From NCBI RefSeq assembly GCF_021130785.1, contig NC_060207.1, forward strand, positions 1,200,501 through 1,264,500: 64,000 nt of DNA. The letters run 5' to 3'. Positions within the stretch are counted from its first letter, which is position 1; every line of letters begins with the position of its first letter. Below, piece after piece: positions 45,420 to 56,752 of the stretch. Below the pieces are notes generated by a model, which worked only from the letters and a program-made list of their open reading frames with translations, ran no database searches and had not been told where the DNA came from. This DNA is from Homalodisca vitripennis. Taxonomy: Eukaryota; Arthropoda; Insecta; Hemiptera; Cicadellidae. The position numbers and the translations under genes were made by a program.

Positions 45420-46870
45420 TTAATCAGCAAAATTATTCAAAATTAGTTTGCCAGTCATATAGGAAATTGTAATTTTTCTAAATCATGTAGCACCATTACA
45501 TTTTTTAATGTCCCCCCCCCAATGTACACACACACACATTTTACATTATACACAGAAAGAGTCAAGATTCTTTATTATATTCGTATACAATGTTATACAA
45601 TGCATTTTTTTCATTATTGAATGTATATACAAATTTTATACACATATTATTATCATTTTTTATATTTTTTATGCAATGTTATATATTGCACTTTTATTGA
45701 CTGAATGTGTATACACCTTATGCACATATACTAGTATTTCCATTTTTTATATTTTTTATGCAATGTTATATATTGCATTTTTATTTTGTATTATTTGACA
45801 TGTATACAAGTTATACATATATATATATATTTATTATTAATATTTTTTATTGTATACAGTGTTATACAATTATTAGTAACAATGTATTTTCTGTTACTGA
45901 ATGTCTATACAACTTATACACATATAATATTACTTTTACCATTTTTTATATTTTTCTATGCAATGTTATATGTTGCATTTTTATTTTTTATTACTTGACG
46001 TGTACACAAGTTTATACACGTATATTTATTATTATCATTTTTTATTGTATACAGTGTTTTACAATTATTTGCCAAAATGTATTGCATGGCATATATTTCT
46101 GTGTGTATACAAAGTTATATTTTATACTGCAATCTATTATTATACAATGATATTATTATACAACTGATAATACAATTTTCAGTTGTTATATTTTTTTTAT
46201 ACAACGAATTATATTTATACAAAGCAATATACATTATATATATTTATTTTATATATACATGTATATTCTCAACGCGTTATTTAACAGAATCTTGATTCTT
46301 TCACACAAACTCTCCGTACAATTTCCTAAATGCCTGAAGAACACTCTATCGACATACATCAAAATTCAAAATTACCATCGAAACATAGTAAATACTGACA
46401 CGTGTTGTCCTGTCACAAACAATCCAAATTAAGTAATATGAAATTTGGGTTTTTTCTTTTCGCTTCCCACTTCACTTTACTATTGGACGTCAACCACACT
46501 GTTTTCAAATCAAAATTCCAAATTGAACATTTCGGTCAATCTACGTAAATTGTTTGGGACAGTACACACGTAGCAAGTTTAGTTGAGTTCGGATGACATC
46601 AACGAGATTTAATTTAACTTTTTACTTGATTTTATTTACGTGGTAAACACAATGCATGTCAAAATTTTTTGAATGCATAAAAAGCGGAATATATTCGATG
46701 TATTCACAATTAGGCCTCTATTCCGTTTATCTCATCCAAACTCAACTAAATATTATCTCTCTTTTTTATGTATATATATATATTAGTTTTTAAGCAAAGT
46801 GTAAATAGTGATTGTCCCGGCCATGACTACGTTAAACCCAATCGAGTGTCTTTTTCCCTGACTCTACCAG
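45420..46870. other. AT-rich DNA downstream of the helicase, low complexity
   Basis: Up to about 46290 it is AT-rich with diverged tandem repeats of roughly 200-240 bp: words such as ATGCAATGTTATATATTGCA and CTGAATGT(G/C)TATACA recur. From 46290 on the sequence is mixed, with no frame. The Helitron-A 3' end should lie here, but I could not fix a hairpin plus CTRR end with confidence. Confidence 0.5.
46578..46750. repeat. 19-bp inverted repeat pair, possible small MITE or fold-back
   Basis: TTTAGTTGAGTTCGGATGA (46578-46596) and its near-exact inverse (46732-46750, one mismatch) enclose 135 bp. No clear flanking duplication was seen. It could be a MITE of about 173 bp or the ends of something longer. 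Confidence 0.5.
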
Positions 46871-47088
46871 TCCTATCCCATCGATCCAGTGTCATCCACA
46901 GCAATGGAAACTAGCTGCAGTGGTATGGTGGTGTTTGGTGTGTGGTGGTGGTGTTTTTTTTCGTTTAGTTTTAAGTTGGTGCATGGACGCTCTTTGTAGT
47001 GGCATGTTGCCGTTTGTATATATTTCGTCTTTTTAGTTTTAAGTGGGTGCATGGACGCTCTCTGTAGTGGCATGTTGCTATTTCTATA

Positions 47089-47368
47089 TGTTACACTCAA
47101 ACACCGAATTCGGACAATGTCCGAAATTTTTACTCACTCCGCGATGTGGACAACGTGAATTACCCACGTCGCGGATTGAGCATTTTTTTCGGACATTGGC
47201 CGAAGCGAAATACCCAGAACGCGTTGTGGGTAAGCGAAAGTACTCAAGAGACGAAATAAACACGTTCATCGGAGATTGAGCAAAACCATAATACCCATAA
47301 CCCGACGTGGGTAATCTAATTTGCCCACGTCGGGTTGTGGGTATTTGTAATTTGCGCAAACGCCGAAA
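47089..47368 (+). repeat. Left terminal inverted repeat of the Ginger-like element
   Basis: 280 bp, almost identical to the reverse complement of 49844-50123. Within it are smaller palindromic words around CCCACGTCG and CGACGTGGG, near the inner end arranged as a fold-back (ACCCGACGTGGG...CCCACGTCGGGT). Confidence 0.9.
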
Positions 47369-47574
47369 TCCGTTTCCCACAGTCCAGACGTGCAGGTCGA
47401 GACATGCGCCCCCCCCCCACTATCGTCACTGTTAGCAACAAATAGGCCTACTGTCTATTTTCATTGACATTAGTGCACTGTCGTTATACACAAGCAGTTT
47501 TTCTTTGTTCTGTGCGTAAGTGGCGTGTGTTGACTTATTTTAAAGTGCTGTTGTGTTTTGTGATTTTGTTTGAA
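47369..47574 (+). other. 5' leader of the Ginger-like gene
   Basis: About 200 bp between the inverted repeat and the first Met. It contains a run of nine or ten C (near 47410) but no clear TATA box. Confidence 0.5.
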
Positions 47575-48068
47575 ATGAAGGAATCATTTCACAGTAAATT
47601 GGAAGATCTGATGTCCAAGAAGAATGGTCTCACAAGTCGAAATTTTATTATCGAGGAGCCACGCTATGAAGAAATTATCAGCGAAGTAAAAGGAGGCAAA
47701 ACAGAAGAGGAAAAATGGTCAGTCCTTGATGTCTAAAGATTATCGCCGAATCAATCGGTTTGATGTCATAAACATTGGCGATAAAGAAATGTTGATTGAA
47801 AAAACAACTGAAGAAATGACAGATATAAAATATTTCTGTCGCATTGATCAAATGTATGACACAATTCATTCAGCTCACTTACGAGTTGGTCATAAAAAAG
47901 AAAAAGCTATGGAAGCCGAGCTAAAAAAAGAAATTTTGTAACATTACCAGGGAGGTAATTAAAATATATTTGGATCTTTGCGAACCTTGCGCACTTAAGA
48001 AAAAGTCAAAAAGTAAAGGGCTGGTTGTTAAACCCATCATTATGACAGCATTAAATTCACGCTGCCAG

Positions 48069-48224
48069 GTAAGATATCATAGCATTTCTCTAAATAAGAC
48101 AGTTTCTCCTTTGCTGACAAATACCTAAGCGTATTACGCACTGGCAGTTGTTATAATGAGGTATATGGTATAGTTGACATAACATTTATGTTGAGTCGAT
48201 TTATGTATTTTTATTGTATTTTAG
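48069..48224 (+). other. Intron 1 of the Ginger-like gene
   Basis: Donor CCAG|GTAAGAT and acceptor TATTTTAG|GTGG; 156 bp, phase 0. The joined codons read RCQ then VDLIDMQ, the order known in KRBA2-like proteins. Confidence 0.8.
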
Positions 48225-48431
48225 GTGGATCTAATTGATATGCAATCAGAGCCTGACGGCGAATACAAGTTTATCCTTAATTATCAAGATCATCTCACCA
48301 AGTTTGTTGTTCTACGTCCCTTGAAAACTAAAACTGCTGATGAAGTATCCGACATCCTTTTGGATATATTTTGCTTATTTGGGGCTCCATACATACTTCA
48401 CAGTGATAATGGACGGGAATTTTGTAACCGG

Positions 48432-48516
48432 GTAAGTGGTAAAAACAAATTACTGTAGTGAAAAGATTCCACCCTAGAATTTAGTATTTTTGTAATGGTA
48501 ATGGTACGGTTTTCAG
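48432..48516 (+). other. Intron 2 of the Ginger-like gene
   Basis: Donor CCGG|GTAAGTGG and acceptor GTTTTCAG|GTTATC; 85 bp, phase 0, lying between the second Asp and the Glu of the DDE core. Confidence 0.8.
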
Positions 48517-48997
48517 GTTATCGAGAACCTAGCCAGTAAATGGAGTGCCATAAAACTAGTACATGGAAAACCAAGACACTCGCAGAGTCAAGGGTCTGTC
48601 GAACGGGCCAATCAAGACGTTCGAGATAGTCTTGTGGCTTGGATGACTGATAACAACACCTCAGGATGGGCAAATGGTCTCAGGATCATTCAGAATACTA
48701 AGAACAACAGTTACCACAGTGGGATCAAGAGAACCCCTTATGAGGCAATGTTTGGTTCACCACAGAAAAATGGATTATTAGATTCCCCTTTGACAGCCGA
48801 CGTCGTAAAAAAAATAACTACTGAGGAAGAACTAGAAGGAGAGTTCTCTAAGCTTGAAAAAAGTTTTAATGAAGAAGACAACGAAGAAATAAATGCTGTG
48901 GATGAAGATGCTTCGGAGATTTTGACAAGGACTGTAGAAAACAATGAACACGTAGAAAAAGAAACTATGTCCAGCGATAACTTAACACTCTGTAATA

Positions 48998-49071
48998 TAG
49001 ATTGTGACAAAGCAATAGATTGTGACAAAGCAATAGATTGTGACAAAGCAATAGATTGTGACAAAGCAAAC
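48998..49071 (+). repeat. Four in-frame 18-bp repeats (IDCDKA)
   Basis: ATAGATTGTGACAAAGCA occurs four times head to tail with no change, the last followed by AACAGC. The first copy reads AAT ATA GAT. Perfect identity implies recent slippage. Confidence 0.9.
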
Positions 49072-49628
49072 AGCTGTTTTGAATGTGGTCAGCACATACA
49101 TTATGAAATTTAAATAACGAAGACCTAGGCTTACCTTTGTGCACTCTTTGCTCAAGAAAATCTGCCATAGACACAATACGAGAAAACTGTGTAACTGCAT
49201 TGAAAAGTCAGGCAGCCAAAATGTTAAAGCGTACTGAAAGAAAATTAACTCCAGTCTCAGTCGGCGATAACGTTTTGGTAAACATTCCTGATGTCGACCG
49301 GGGCCGACTAGCTCCAAGAAATGTAATGGCTGTTGTAATAAATAAGAACGATGATTCCTATACCCTTGGTACAAAGCATGGAGTTCTTGACAAACAGTTT
49401 TCCAGAAACCAGTTCCAGGTAGCTCCTAATAAATTTATTAATAACATCGATGTACCTGATGAACAGCTCAATGTCCGTAAAGAAGCAATGAAGTCATCCG
49501 GGTCCAAACAAGGTTTCATCAGATGTGGATGCAAGAAGAAGTGTTCGAGCAGATCTTGCAAATGTGTAAAATCAAATTTAAAATGCAATTCTAAATGTCA
49601 CGGTAGCACTTCTTGTGCTAACAAGTAA

Positions 49629-49843
49629 AGTGAATACTTTCTGAAAAGAACTTTAATAAACATTGAAAGTGGTACATGTGTGAAAAATAACTTTTTTTTC
49701 TATTTTCAATAATAAGATACTTGTATTTTACTGTTTAGTTTTTGTTTTGATTGAAATAAATGGAATTTCAAGGAAAATTTGATTTTATTTTACTTGTTAT
49801 AATGGAATTAGTGTAGGGTATGGTATGGTTGTGTTTGGAGGCT
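49629..49843 (+). other. 3' flank of the Ginger-like gene
   Basis: AT-rich; contains AATAAA near 49654 and again near 49756, plausible polyadenylation signals. No frame. Confidence 0.5.
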
Positions 49844-50123
49844 TTTCGGCGTTTGCGCAAATTACAAATACCCACAACCCGACGTGGGCAAATTAGATTA
49901 CCCACGTCGGGTTATGGGTATTATGGTTTTGCTCAATCTCCGATGAACGTGTTTATTGCGTCTCTTGAGTACTTTCGCTTACCCACAACGCGTTCTGGGT
50001 ATTTCGCTTCGGCCAATGTCCGAAAAAAATGCTCAATACGCGACGTGGGTAATTCACGTTGTCCACATCGCGGAGTGAGTAAAAATTTCTGACATTGTCC
50101 GAATTCGGTGTTTGAGTGTAACA
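49844..50123 (-). repeat. Right terminal inverted repeat of the Ginger-like element
   Basis: 280 bp matching the left repeat with only a few substitutions seen by eye (for example TTTCTGACA against TTTCGGACA). Ends GAGTGTAACA next to TATA. Confidence 0.9.
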
Positions 50124-51411
50124 TATATATATTTTAGTTTCGTTTCGTTTAGTTTTAAATTGGTGCCTGGACGCTCTCTGTAGTGCCATCTTGCCATTTG
50201 TACATATATATTAGTTTCGTTTCGTTTAGTTTTAAATTGGTGCATGGACGCTCTCTGTAGTGGCATGATGCTATTTGTACATATATTTTAGTTTCTTTTC
50301 GTTTAGTTTTAAGTTGGTGCATGGACGCTCTCTGTAGTGCCATGTTGCTATTGGTATATATATTTTAGTTTCGTTTCGTTTAGTTTTAAATTGGTGCATG
50401 GACGCTCTCTGTAGTGGCATGTTGCTATTTGTACATATATTTTAGTTTCGTTTCGTTTAGTTTAAGGTTGGTGCATGGACGCTCTCTGTAGTGGCATGTT
50501 GCTATTTGTATATATATTTTAGTTTCGTTTCGTTTAGTTATAAGTTGGTTCATGGACGCTCTCTGTAGTGGCATGTTGCTATTTGTATATATATTTTAGT
50601 TTCGTTTCGTTTAGTTTTAAGTTGGTGCATGGACGCTCTCTGTAGTAACATGTTGCTATTTGTATATATATTTTAGTTTCGTTTCGTTTAGTTTTAAGTT
50701 GGTGCATGGACGCTCTCTGTAGTGCCATGTTGCCATTTGTATATATATATTTTAGTTTCGTTTCGTTTAGTTTTAAGTTGGTGCATGGACGCTCTCTGTA
50801 GTGGCATGTTGCTATTTGTACATGTATTTTAGTTTCGTTTCGTTTAGTTTAAGGTTGGTGCATGGACGCTCTCTGTAGTGGCATGTTGCTATTTGTACAT
50901 ATATTTTAGTTTCTTTTCGTTTAGTTTTAAGTTGGTGCATGGACGCTCTCTGTAGTGCCATGTTGCTATTGGTATATATATGTTAGTTTCGTTTCGTTTA
51001 GTTTTAAGTTAGTGCATGGACGCTCTCTGTAGTGGCATGTTGCTATTTGTATATATATTTTAGTTTCGTTTCGTTTAGTTTTAAGTTGGTGCATGGACGC
51101 TCTCTGTAGTGGCATGTTGCTATTTGTACATATATTTTAGTTTCGTTTCGTTTAGTTATAAGGTTGGTGCATGGACGCTCTCTGTAGTGGCATGTTGCTA
51201 TTTGTATATATATTTTAGTTTCGTTTCGTTTAGTTTTAAGTTGGTGCATGGACGCTCTCTGTAGTGGCATGTTGCTATTTGTATATATATTTTAGTTTCG
51301 TTTCGTTTAGTTTTAAGTTGGTGCATGGACGCTCTCTGTAGTGGCATGTTGCCATTTGTATATATATATTTTAGTTTCGTTTCGTTTAGTTTTAAGTTGG
51401 TGCATGGACGC

Positions 51412-51846
51412 TATCTCCTGGAGAGTTCGAGTGAATACGCTGTGTCGGCAATTGTGTCCCCCAACGGCACTTTAAACTACATTGTGGACAATGCTTTGCT
51501 GTACCAGGAACAATTCGATGAAGTTGTAGTAATGGCCGGAACCAACGACATCAGTGATGAAGGTTATGTATATAATGACTTTTTTGATGCACTAGGCAAG
51601 TTGATTAAGCTGTCTAAATTGAACAATTATAGTATTATCAACTTGCCTAGGAGGAGAGATGCTGTTTCGCTTGCAGTGCATCGTGCACGTGCAAGCCTCA
51701 ATGCTACTTTAAAAAACATTAACTGTGCAAATTTCATTGACAATTCTAATTTTAAGAGAGACTTATTTACATCTCATGGCTTGCACATGAATATGCACGG
51801 CAAGCATGAACTTGCTGCTGTCATTTTGAATATAATTGGTGTGTGA
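51412..51846 (+). pseudogene. ORF1 fragment (SGNH hydrolase-like) joined to the minisatellite
   Basis: Starts at LLESSSEYAVSAIVSPNG, without the DSH block, and has MAGTND (near 51532) and HGLHMN (near 51780). An in-frame TGA replaces a codon after IIG at 51844-51846. Apparent frames starting earlier use minisatellite sequence and are not real N-termini. Confidence 0.85.
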
Positions 51847-52037
51847 TCTGAGAAGAAAATTAACTTTACTTTGCACGTACACATAGTAACAAGTACAGCG
51901 CATTAGACGCCCAAAAAACTAAATTCTGTTGGTAGAGTGTTGTCATTTACTCGTGGATTTAGTGATTGATTTTCATTTTCTACGGTTCTAAATTCCAATT
52001 ACTTTTTGCATTATAATTGTAATTAATTTAAATTAAC

Positions 52038-52823
52038 ATGATGCCTCAAAATCGACGCGTAGAGTTGCCCGATTGTAGGGTCCTGCTACGTAGATAGTCG
52101 ACAGAAGAAATTGGCAACTATTTGGCCGTTCGTGACGTACGAATTGCCGTTAACGAGCGGCCAAATAATGAGGCCGAAATTAATATTGTTCTGCCCCGTG
52201 GAAATAATGTAAACATCAATGACATTGTGAATCCACGAGTAAACCCGCCACGTCGCGTCCTTCCTCCGATGAGGCGACATGCTGACGTACCCCACCGGGT
52301 TACGTATAGGTCTGCCCTGTTGTATGGAGCCGAATCGGTGGAAAATGTTCCGATGAGTTCATTGGGACGTTTTCAGGTACGTTGTCGTATATGTGACGCC
52401 AAATATTTTTCTGAAGAAGCCTGTAATCGGCAAGGACTGTTCATGCAATGTTGCAATTTGGGTAAGGTTGAAATTCCTGCACTTGGCCCGTGTCCAGAAG
52501 AACTACGTGGTTTTCTGACCGGAGAAGACGCGGCGGACGTTGAGTTTCGCAGAAACATCAGAACGGTAAATTCAAATTTTGCAATGGCGTCATTCAAAGC
52601 ACAATCGCCCGTTGACAGGAATGTAGGCCAAGGTCATTGGTGTTTCTGCATCTCGGGCCAAGTGTATCATTACACGGAACCGGTTCCGGTTCGGATGGCT
52701 CCTTTACACAAGCTGAATCAGCTCTATTTCATAGACACTGAGGAGGCTTGCAAAGAAAGAAACGCCCTTATTAGAGATCGCGTAAGGGAAGCCACGATCC
52801 GAACAATTGACCAAATGATGTAA
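52038..52823 (+). pseudogene. ORF2, right unit 1, one stop
   Basis: TAG at 52095-52097 (codon 20, Leu in the intact copies) is the only lesion. The remaining 233 codons from 52122 are open and keep all cysteines except that RMCD reads RICD, which leaves C116 and C119 untouched. Confidence 0.88.
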
Positions 52824-54040
52824 AAGCATTTCATATATTGTTTTCTATTTCAGTTTGGTGCCGTTCCGGCCAGAAAAGTGATTTCTACAGTGAAGTTAGT
52901 AATTTTTCATTATAGTAAATAATTTTATTTTAGTATTTGACATGTACAGCATTATATCATGATTCTTATGTCTTCATTTTAGCAAATTTCAAGCGGCTTA
53001 TATTTTTGTACTGTACAGATGAAAAGTATTCAATTAGTATACATTATATAAAAAATTAAAATGAATTGCTATTGAGTGTTGTTTGATATTTAAAAAATCG
53101 GAAAAGAAAGTAATTTCTTTATTGCAAACCTTTCATTTTTGTGGAGAAACAGTTGCTATAAGGATTGTTGACTTCAAATGTATTACGTTACAGATGTGGT
53201 AAGAGCATTTCATATATTGTTTTCTATTTTAGTTTGGTGCCGTTTGTTACACCAACTATTTTGTACCGTCAATTAAGTAATTTTTCACTAGAAATTATAG
53301 CTTATTTAAATATGGAACAAAATTTCGTGTACATTGTAAACAGCGTTTTTATACTACAAGTTTCAATTAATAATGTATTTATACAACGTTAAATGAATAA
53401 TAATAATTTACATGAGGAATTCCTTTACAATATGGTTAAAAGTAAATGTAACGGTCCATTTATATAATTTAACATACTAATTGAATTTATTTGTTTTATT
53501 TAATGAATTTAAAAATACATTAGTAGCAATAATATTGTGTTGACAACAATGGAAAAAACATTTTTTTTTAAGAACTGAAAAACCAAAACTTCTTTTTTTT
53601 CAGACTAACGTTGTTTTGGATCACCATTTTATAGTGTGTTTTACATTATCACTGAAATTAAACATATTTAATTTTCATGTTAAATGTAGAACATTATAAA
53701 CATTTGAATTTTTATATACTATCCTGTAACGTGTTGAATTTCAAACATTGTGCTAATTGTATCAAATACATTGTTTCATGTGATAATGCTGCACTTTTTG
53801 TTAAACTTTGACAATTTCATTTACAGCAACGTCATTGTCACCACTGGCCTTTCCAGTGAGTGTTTCCTCCCATTTTGTTACGTGTTCCACTTCCCAACGT
53901 AAGTTGAAATAAAAGTATTTCTTTGTAATAATAATGAATTCAAGTGTGTTACCTATATTTACGAAATGATTTCAGACAACTAATATTTTTTGTTATGGAA
54001 GGATGAATGTACGTATACTTAAAAGAATTCTGTTATTTAG

Positions 54041-54623
54041 ATGGGGAAGTGGAAACCTTCGTACAAGGTTATCACCAAGCGTGTGCTGTTGGTGACGGAC
54101 AGCCATGGGAGGGAGCTCCATCATCTCCTGGAGAGGTCCAGTGACTATTCAGTGACGGCAATTGTGTCCCCCAACGGCACCATGAACTACATCTTGGACA
54201 ATGCACTCATTCACCAAGAGAAGTACGATGAAGTGGTAGTCATGGCTGGGACCAACGACATTAACGACCAAGGGTACGTGAACAATGATTTTTTTAATGC
54301 ACTAGGCAAGTTAATTGAACTGTGTAAATTGAACAATGTTACTATTATTAACTTGCCTAGGAGGAGAGACTGCTGTTTCGCCTGCCGTGCATCGTGCACG
54401 TGCAAGCCTGAATTTGACATTAAAAAATTTAAATTGTGCCAATTTTATTGACATTTCTGATTTCAAAAGACAATTTTTTACATCTCATGGCTTGCACATG
54501 AATATGCACGGCAAGCATGAACTTGCTGCTGTCATTTTAAATTCAATTGGTGACAAATCTGAGAAGAAAATTATCTTTACTTTGCACGAACAAGTACGGC
54601 GAATTAGACGCCCAAAAAACTAA
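54041..54623 (+). pseudogene. ORF1, right unit 2, frameshift
   Basis: Like the intact copies through RRRD, then one extra C (GAGACTGCTG for GAGATGCTG, near 54369) shifts the frame and closes it at 54451. The C-terminal part with HGLHMN continues in the next frame to 54623. The same insertion occurs in right unit 3. Confidence 0.9.
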
Positions 54624-54739
54624 ATTCTGTTGGTAGAGTGTTGTCATTTACTCGTGGATTTAGTGATTGATTTTCATTTTCTACGGTTTTAAATTCCAAT
54701 TACTTTTTCTATTTATCATTGTAATTAATTTAATTTAAC

Positions 54740-55525
54740 ATGATGCCTCAAAATCGACGCGTAGAGTTGCCCGATTGTAGGGTCCTGCTACGTAGATTGT
54801 CGACAGAAGAAATTGGCAACTATTTGGCCGTTCGTGACGTACGAATTGCCGTTAACGAGCGGCCAAATAATGAGGCCGAAATTAATATTGTTCTGGCTCG
54901 TGGAAATAATGTAAATATCAATGACATTGTGAATCCACGAGTAAACCCGCCACGTCGCGTCCTTCCTCCGATGAGGCGACATGCTGACGTACCCCACCGG
55001 GTTACGTATAGGTCTGCCCTGTTGTATGGAGCCGAATCGGTGGAAAATGTTCCGATCAGTTCATTGGGACGTTTTCAGGTACGTTGTCGTATGTGTGACG
55101 CCAAATATTTTGCTGAAGAAGCCTGTAATCGGCAAGGACTGTACATGCAATGTTGCAATTTGGGTAAGGTTGAAATTTCTGCACTTGGCCCGTGTCCAGA
55201 AGAACTACGTGGTTTTCTGACCGGAGAAGACGCGGCGGACGTTGAGTTTCGCAGAAACATCAGAACGGTGAATTCAAATTTTGCAATGGCGTCATTCAAA
55301 GCACAATCGCCCGTTGACAGGAATGTAGGCCAAGGTCATTGGTGTTTCTGCATCTCGGGCCAAGTGTATCATTACACGGAACCGGTTCCGGTTCGGATGG
55401 CTCCTTTACACAAGCTGAATCAGCACTATTTCATAGACACTGAGGAGGCTTGCCACGAAAGAAACGCCCTTATTAGAGGTCGCGTAAGGGAAGCCACGAT
55501 CCGAACAATTGACCAAATGATGTAA
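54740..55525 (+). CDS. ORF2: truncated Helitron N-terminal domain, right unit 2
   Basis: Intact 261 aa. Variants: VLARGNN for VLPRGNN, AEEAC, EISALG, QHYFIDTEEACHERN and RGRVREAT. Cysteine layout unchanged. Confidence 0.85.
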   Translation: MMPQNRRVELPDCRVLLRRLSTEEIGNYLAVRDVRIAVNERPNNEAEINIVLARGNNVNINDIVNPRVNPPRRVLPPMRRHADVPHRVTYRSALLYGAESVENVPISSLGRFQVRCRMCDAKYFAEEACNRQGLYMQCCNLGKVEISALGPCPEELRGFLTGEDAADVEFRRNIRTVNSNFAMASFKAQSPVDRNVGQGHWCFCISGQVYHYTEPVPVRMAPLHKLNQHYFIDTEEACHERNALIRGRVREATIRTIDQMM

Positions 55526-56752
55526 AAGCATTTCATATATTGTTTTCTATTTCAGTTTGGTGCCGTTCCGGCCAGAAAAGTGATTTCTACAGTGAAGTTA
55601 GTAATTTTTCATTATAGTAAATAATTTTATTTTAGTATTTGACATGTACAGCATTATATCATGATTCTTATGTCTTCATTCTAGCAAATTTCAAGCGGCT
55701 TATATTTTGCTTTCATACTGTACAGATGAAAAGTATTCAATTAGTATACATGATATAAAAAATTAAAATGAATTGCTATTGAGTGTTGTTTGATATTTAA
55801 AAAATCGGAAAAGAAAGTAATTTCTTTATTGCAAACCTTTCATTATAGTGGAGAAACAGTTGCTATAAGGATTGTTGACTTCAAATGTATTACGTTACAG
55901 ATGTGGTAAGAGCATTTCATATATTGTTTTCTATTTTAGTTTGGAGCCGTTTGTTACACCAACTATTTTGTACCGTCAATTAAGTAATTTTTCATTAGAA
56001 ATTATAACTTATTTAAATATGGAACGAAATTTCGTGTACATTGTAAACAGCGTTTTGATACTACAAGTTTCAATTAATAATGTATTTATACAACGTTAAA
56101 TGAATAATAATAATTTACATGAGGAATTCCTTTATAATATGGTTAAAAGTAAATGTAACTGTCCATTTATATAATTTAACATACTAATTGAATTTATTTG
56201 TTCTATTTAATGAATTTAAAAATACTTTAGTAGCAATAATATAGTGTTGACAACAATGGAAAAAACTTTTTTTTTTAAGAACTGAAAAACCAAAACTTCT
56301 TTTTCTTTTCAGACTAACGTTGTTTTAGATCACCATTTTATAGTTTGTTTTTACATTATCACTGAAATTAAACATATTTAATTTTCATGTTAAATGTAGA
56401 ACATTATAAACATTTGAATTTTTATATACTATCCTGTAACGTGTTGAATTTCAAACATTGTGCTAATTGTATCAAATACATTGTTTCATGTGATAATGCT
56501 GCACTTTTTGTTAAACTTTGACAATTTCATTTACAGCAACGTCATTGTCACCACTGGCCTTTCCAGTGAGTGTTTCCTCACATTTTGTTACGTGTTCCAC
56601 TTTCCAACGTAAGTTGAAATAAAAGTATTTCTTTGTAATAATAATGAATTCAAGTGTGTTACCTGTATTTACGAAATGATTTCAGACAACTAATATTTTT
56701 TTTATTATCAAAGGATGAATGTACGTATACTTAAAAGAATTCTGTTATTTAG

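Larger units (their letters stand above)
47575..49628 (+). pseudogene. Ginger/KRBA2-like integrase (transposase), spliced, three frameshifts
   Basis: Exon 1 (47575-48068): Met start, HSAHLRVGH and CEPC form an HHCC zinc-binding site. A one-base insertion near 47733 and a frame change near 47940 break it. Exon 2 (48225-48431) and exon 3 (48517 on) hold the integrase core: VDLIDMQS (first Asp), ILHSDNGREF (second Asp) and QGSVERANQD (Glu), a DDE triad. Exon 3 then has an acidic linker with four copies of IDCDKA and a CFECGQH motif; a shift near 49105 moves to LCTLCSRKSAID. The C-terminus is a Cys-rich CXC-like domain (RCGCKKKCSSRSCKC...CN). It ends with TAA at 49628; AATAAA follows near 49654. 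Confidence 0.87.
47089..50123 (+). mobile_element. Ginger/KRBA2-like DNA transposon with 280-bp terminal inverted repeats
   Basis: 3,035 bp inserted in the minisatellite. Both ends begin TGTTACACTCAAACACC read inwards, and TATA flanks each side (47085-47088, 50124-50127), consistent with a 4-bp target duplication. The interior encodes one integrase-like gene with two GT-AG introns. TGT-type ends, a 4-bp duplication, long inverted repeats and a gypsy-like integrase fit the Ginger superfamily; the protein closely resembles the vertebrate KRBA2/SCAND3 integrase type. No reverse transcriptase is present, so it is a DNA transposon and not an LTR element. Three frameshifts make the gene non-functional. 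Confidence 0.88.
46950..51411. repeat. 78-bp minisatellite, split by a Ginger-like element
   Basis: About 19 copies of a 77-79 bp unit containing TTTCGTTTCGTTTAG, GGTGCATGGACGC, CTGTAGTGGCATGTTGC and a (TA)n end. Two lie left of the insertion (46970-47088), about seventeen right of it (50124-51411). Copies are very alike, so the array is young or homogenised. The right end stops inside a unit at GGACGCT and continues as Helitron-A ORF1 at ATCTCCTGG. Confidence 0.93.

Noticed and set aside
45508..46295. Several hydrophobic frames of 70-147 codons downstream of the helicase
   Set aside because: AT-rich low-complexity DNA with diverged tandem repeats gives Ile/Tyr/Phe-rich frames in several phases.
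47575..49628. Host KRBA2-like gene
   Set aside because: 280-bp inverted repeats and a TATA duplication enclose it, and it is frameshifted; it is a transposon gene.
47575..49628. LTR retrotransposon integrase
   Set aside because: No reverse transcriptase, protease or direct repeats; inverted repeats indicate a DNA transposon.
50124..51411. Regularly spaced repeats resembling a CRISPR array
   Set aside because: Units are contiguous 78-bp tandem repeats without unique spacers, in eukaryotic DNA.
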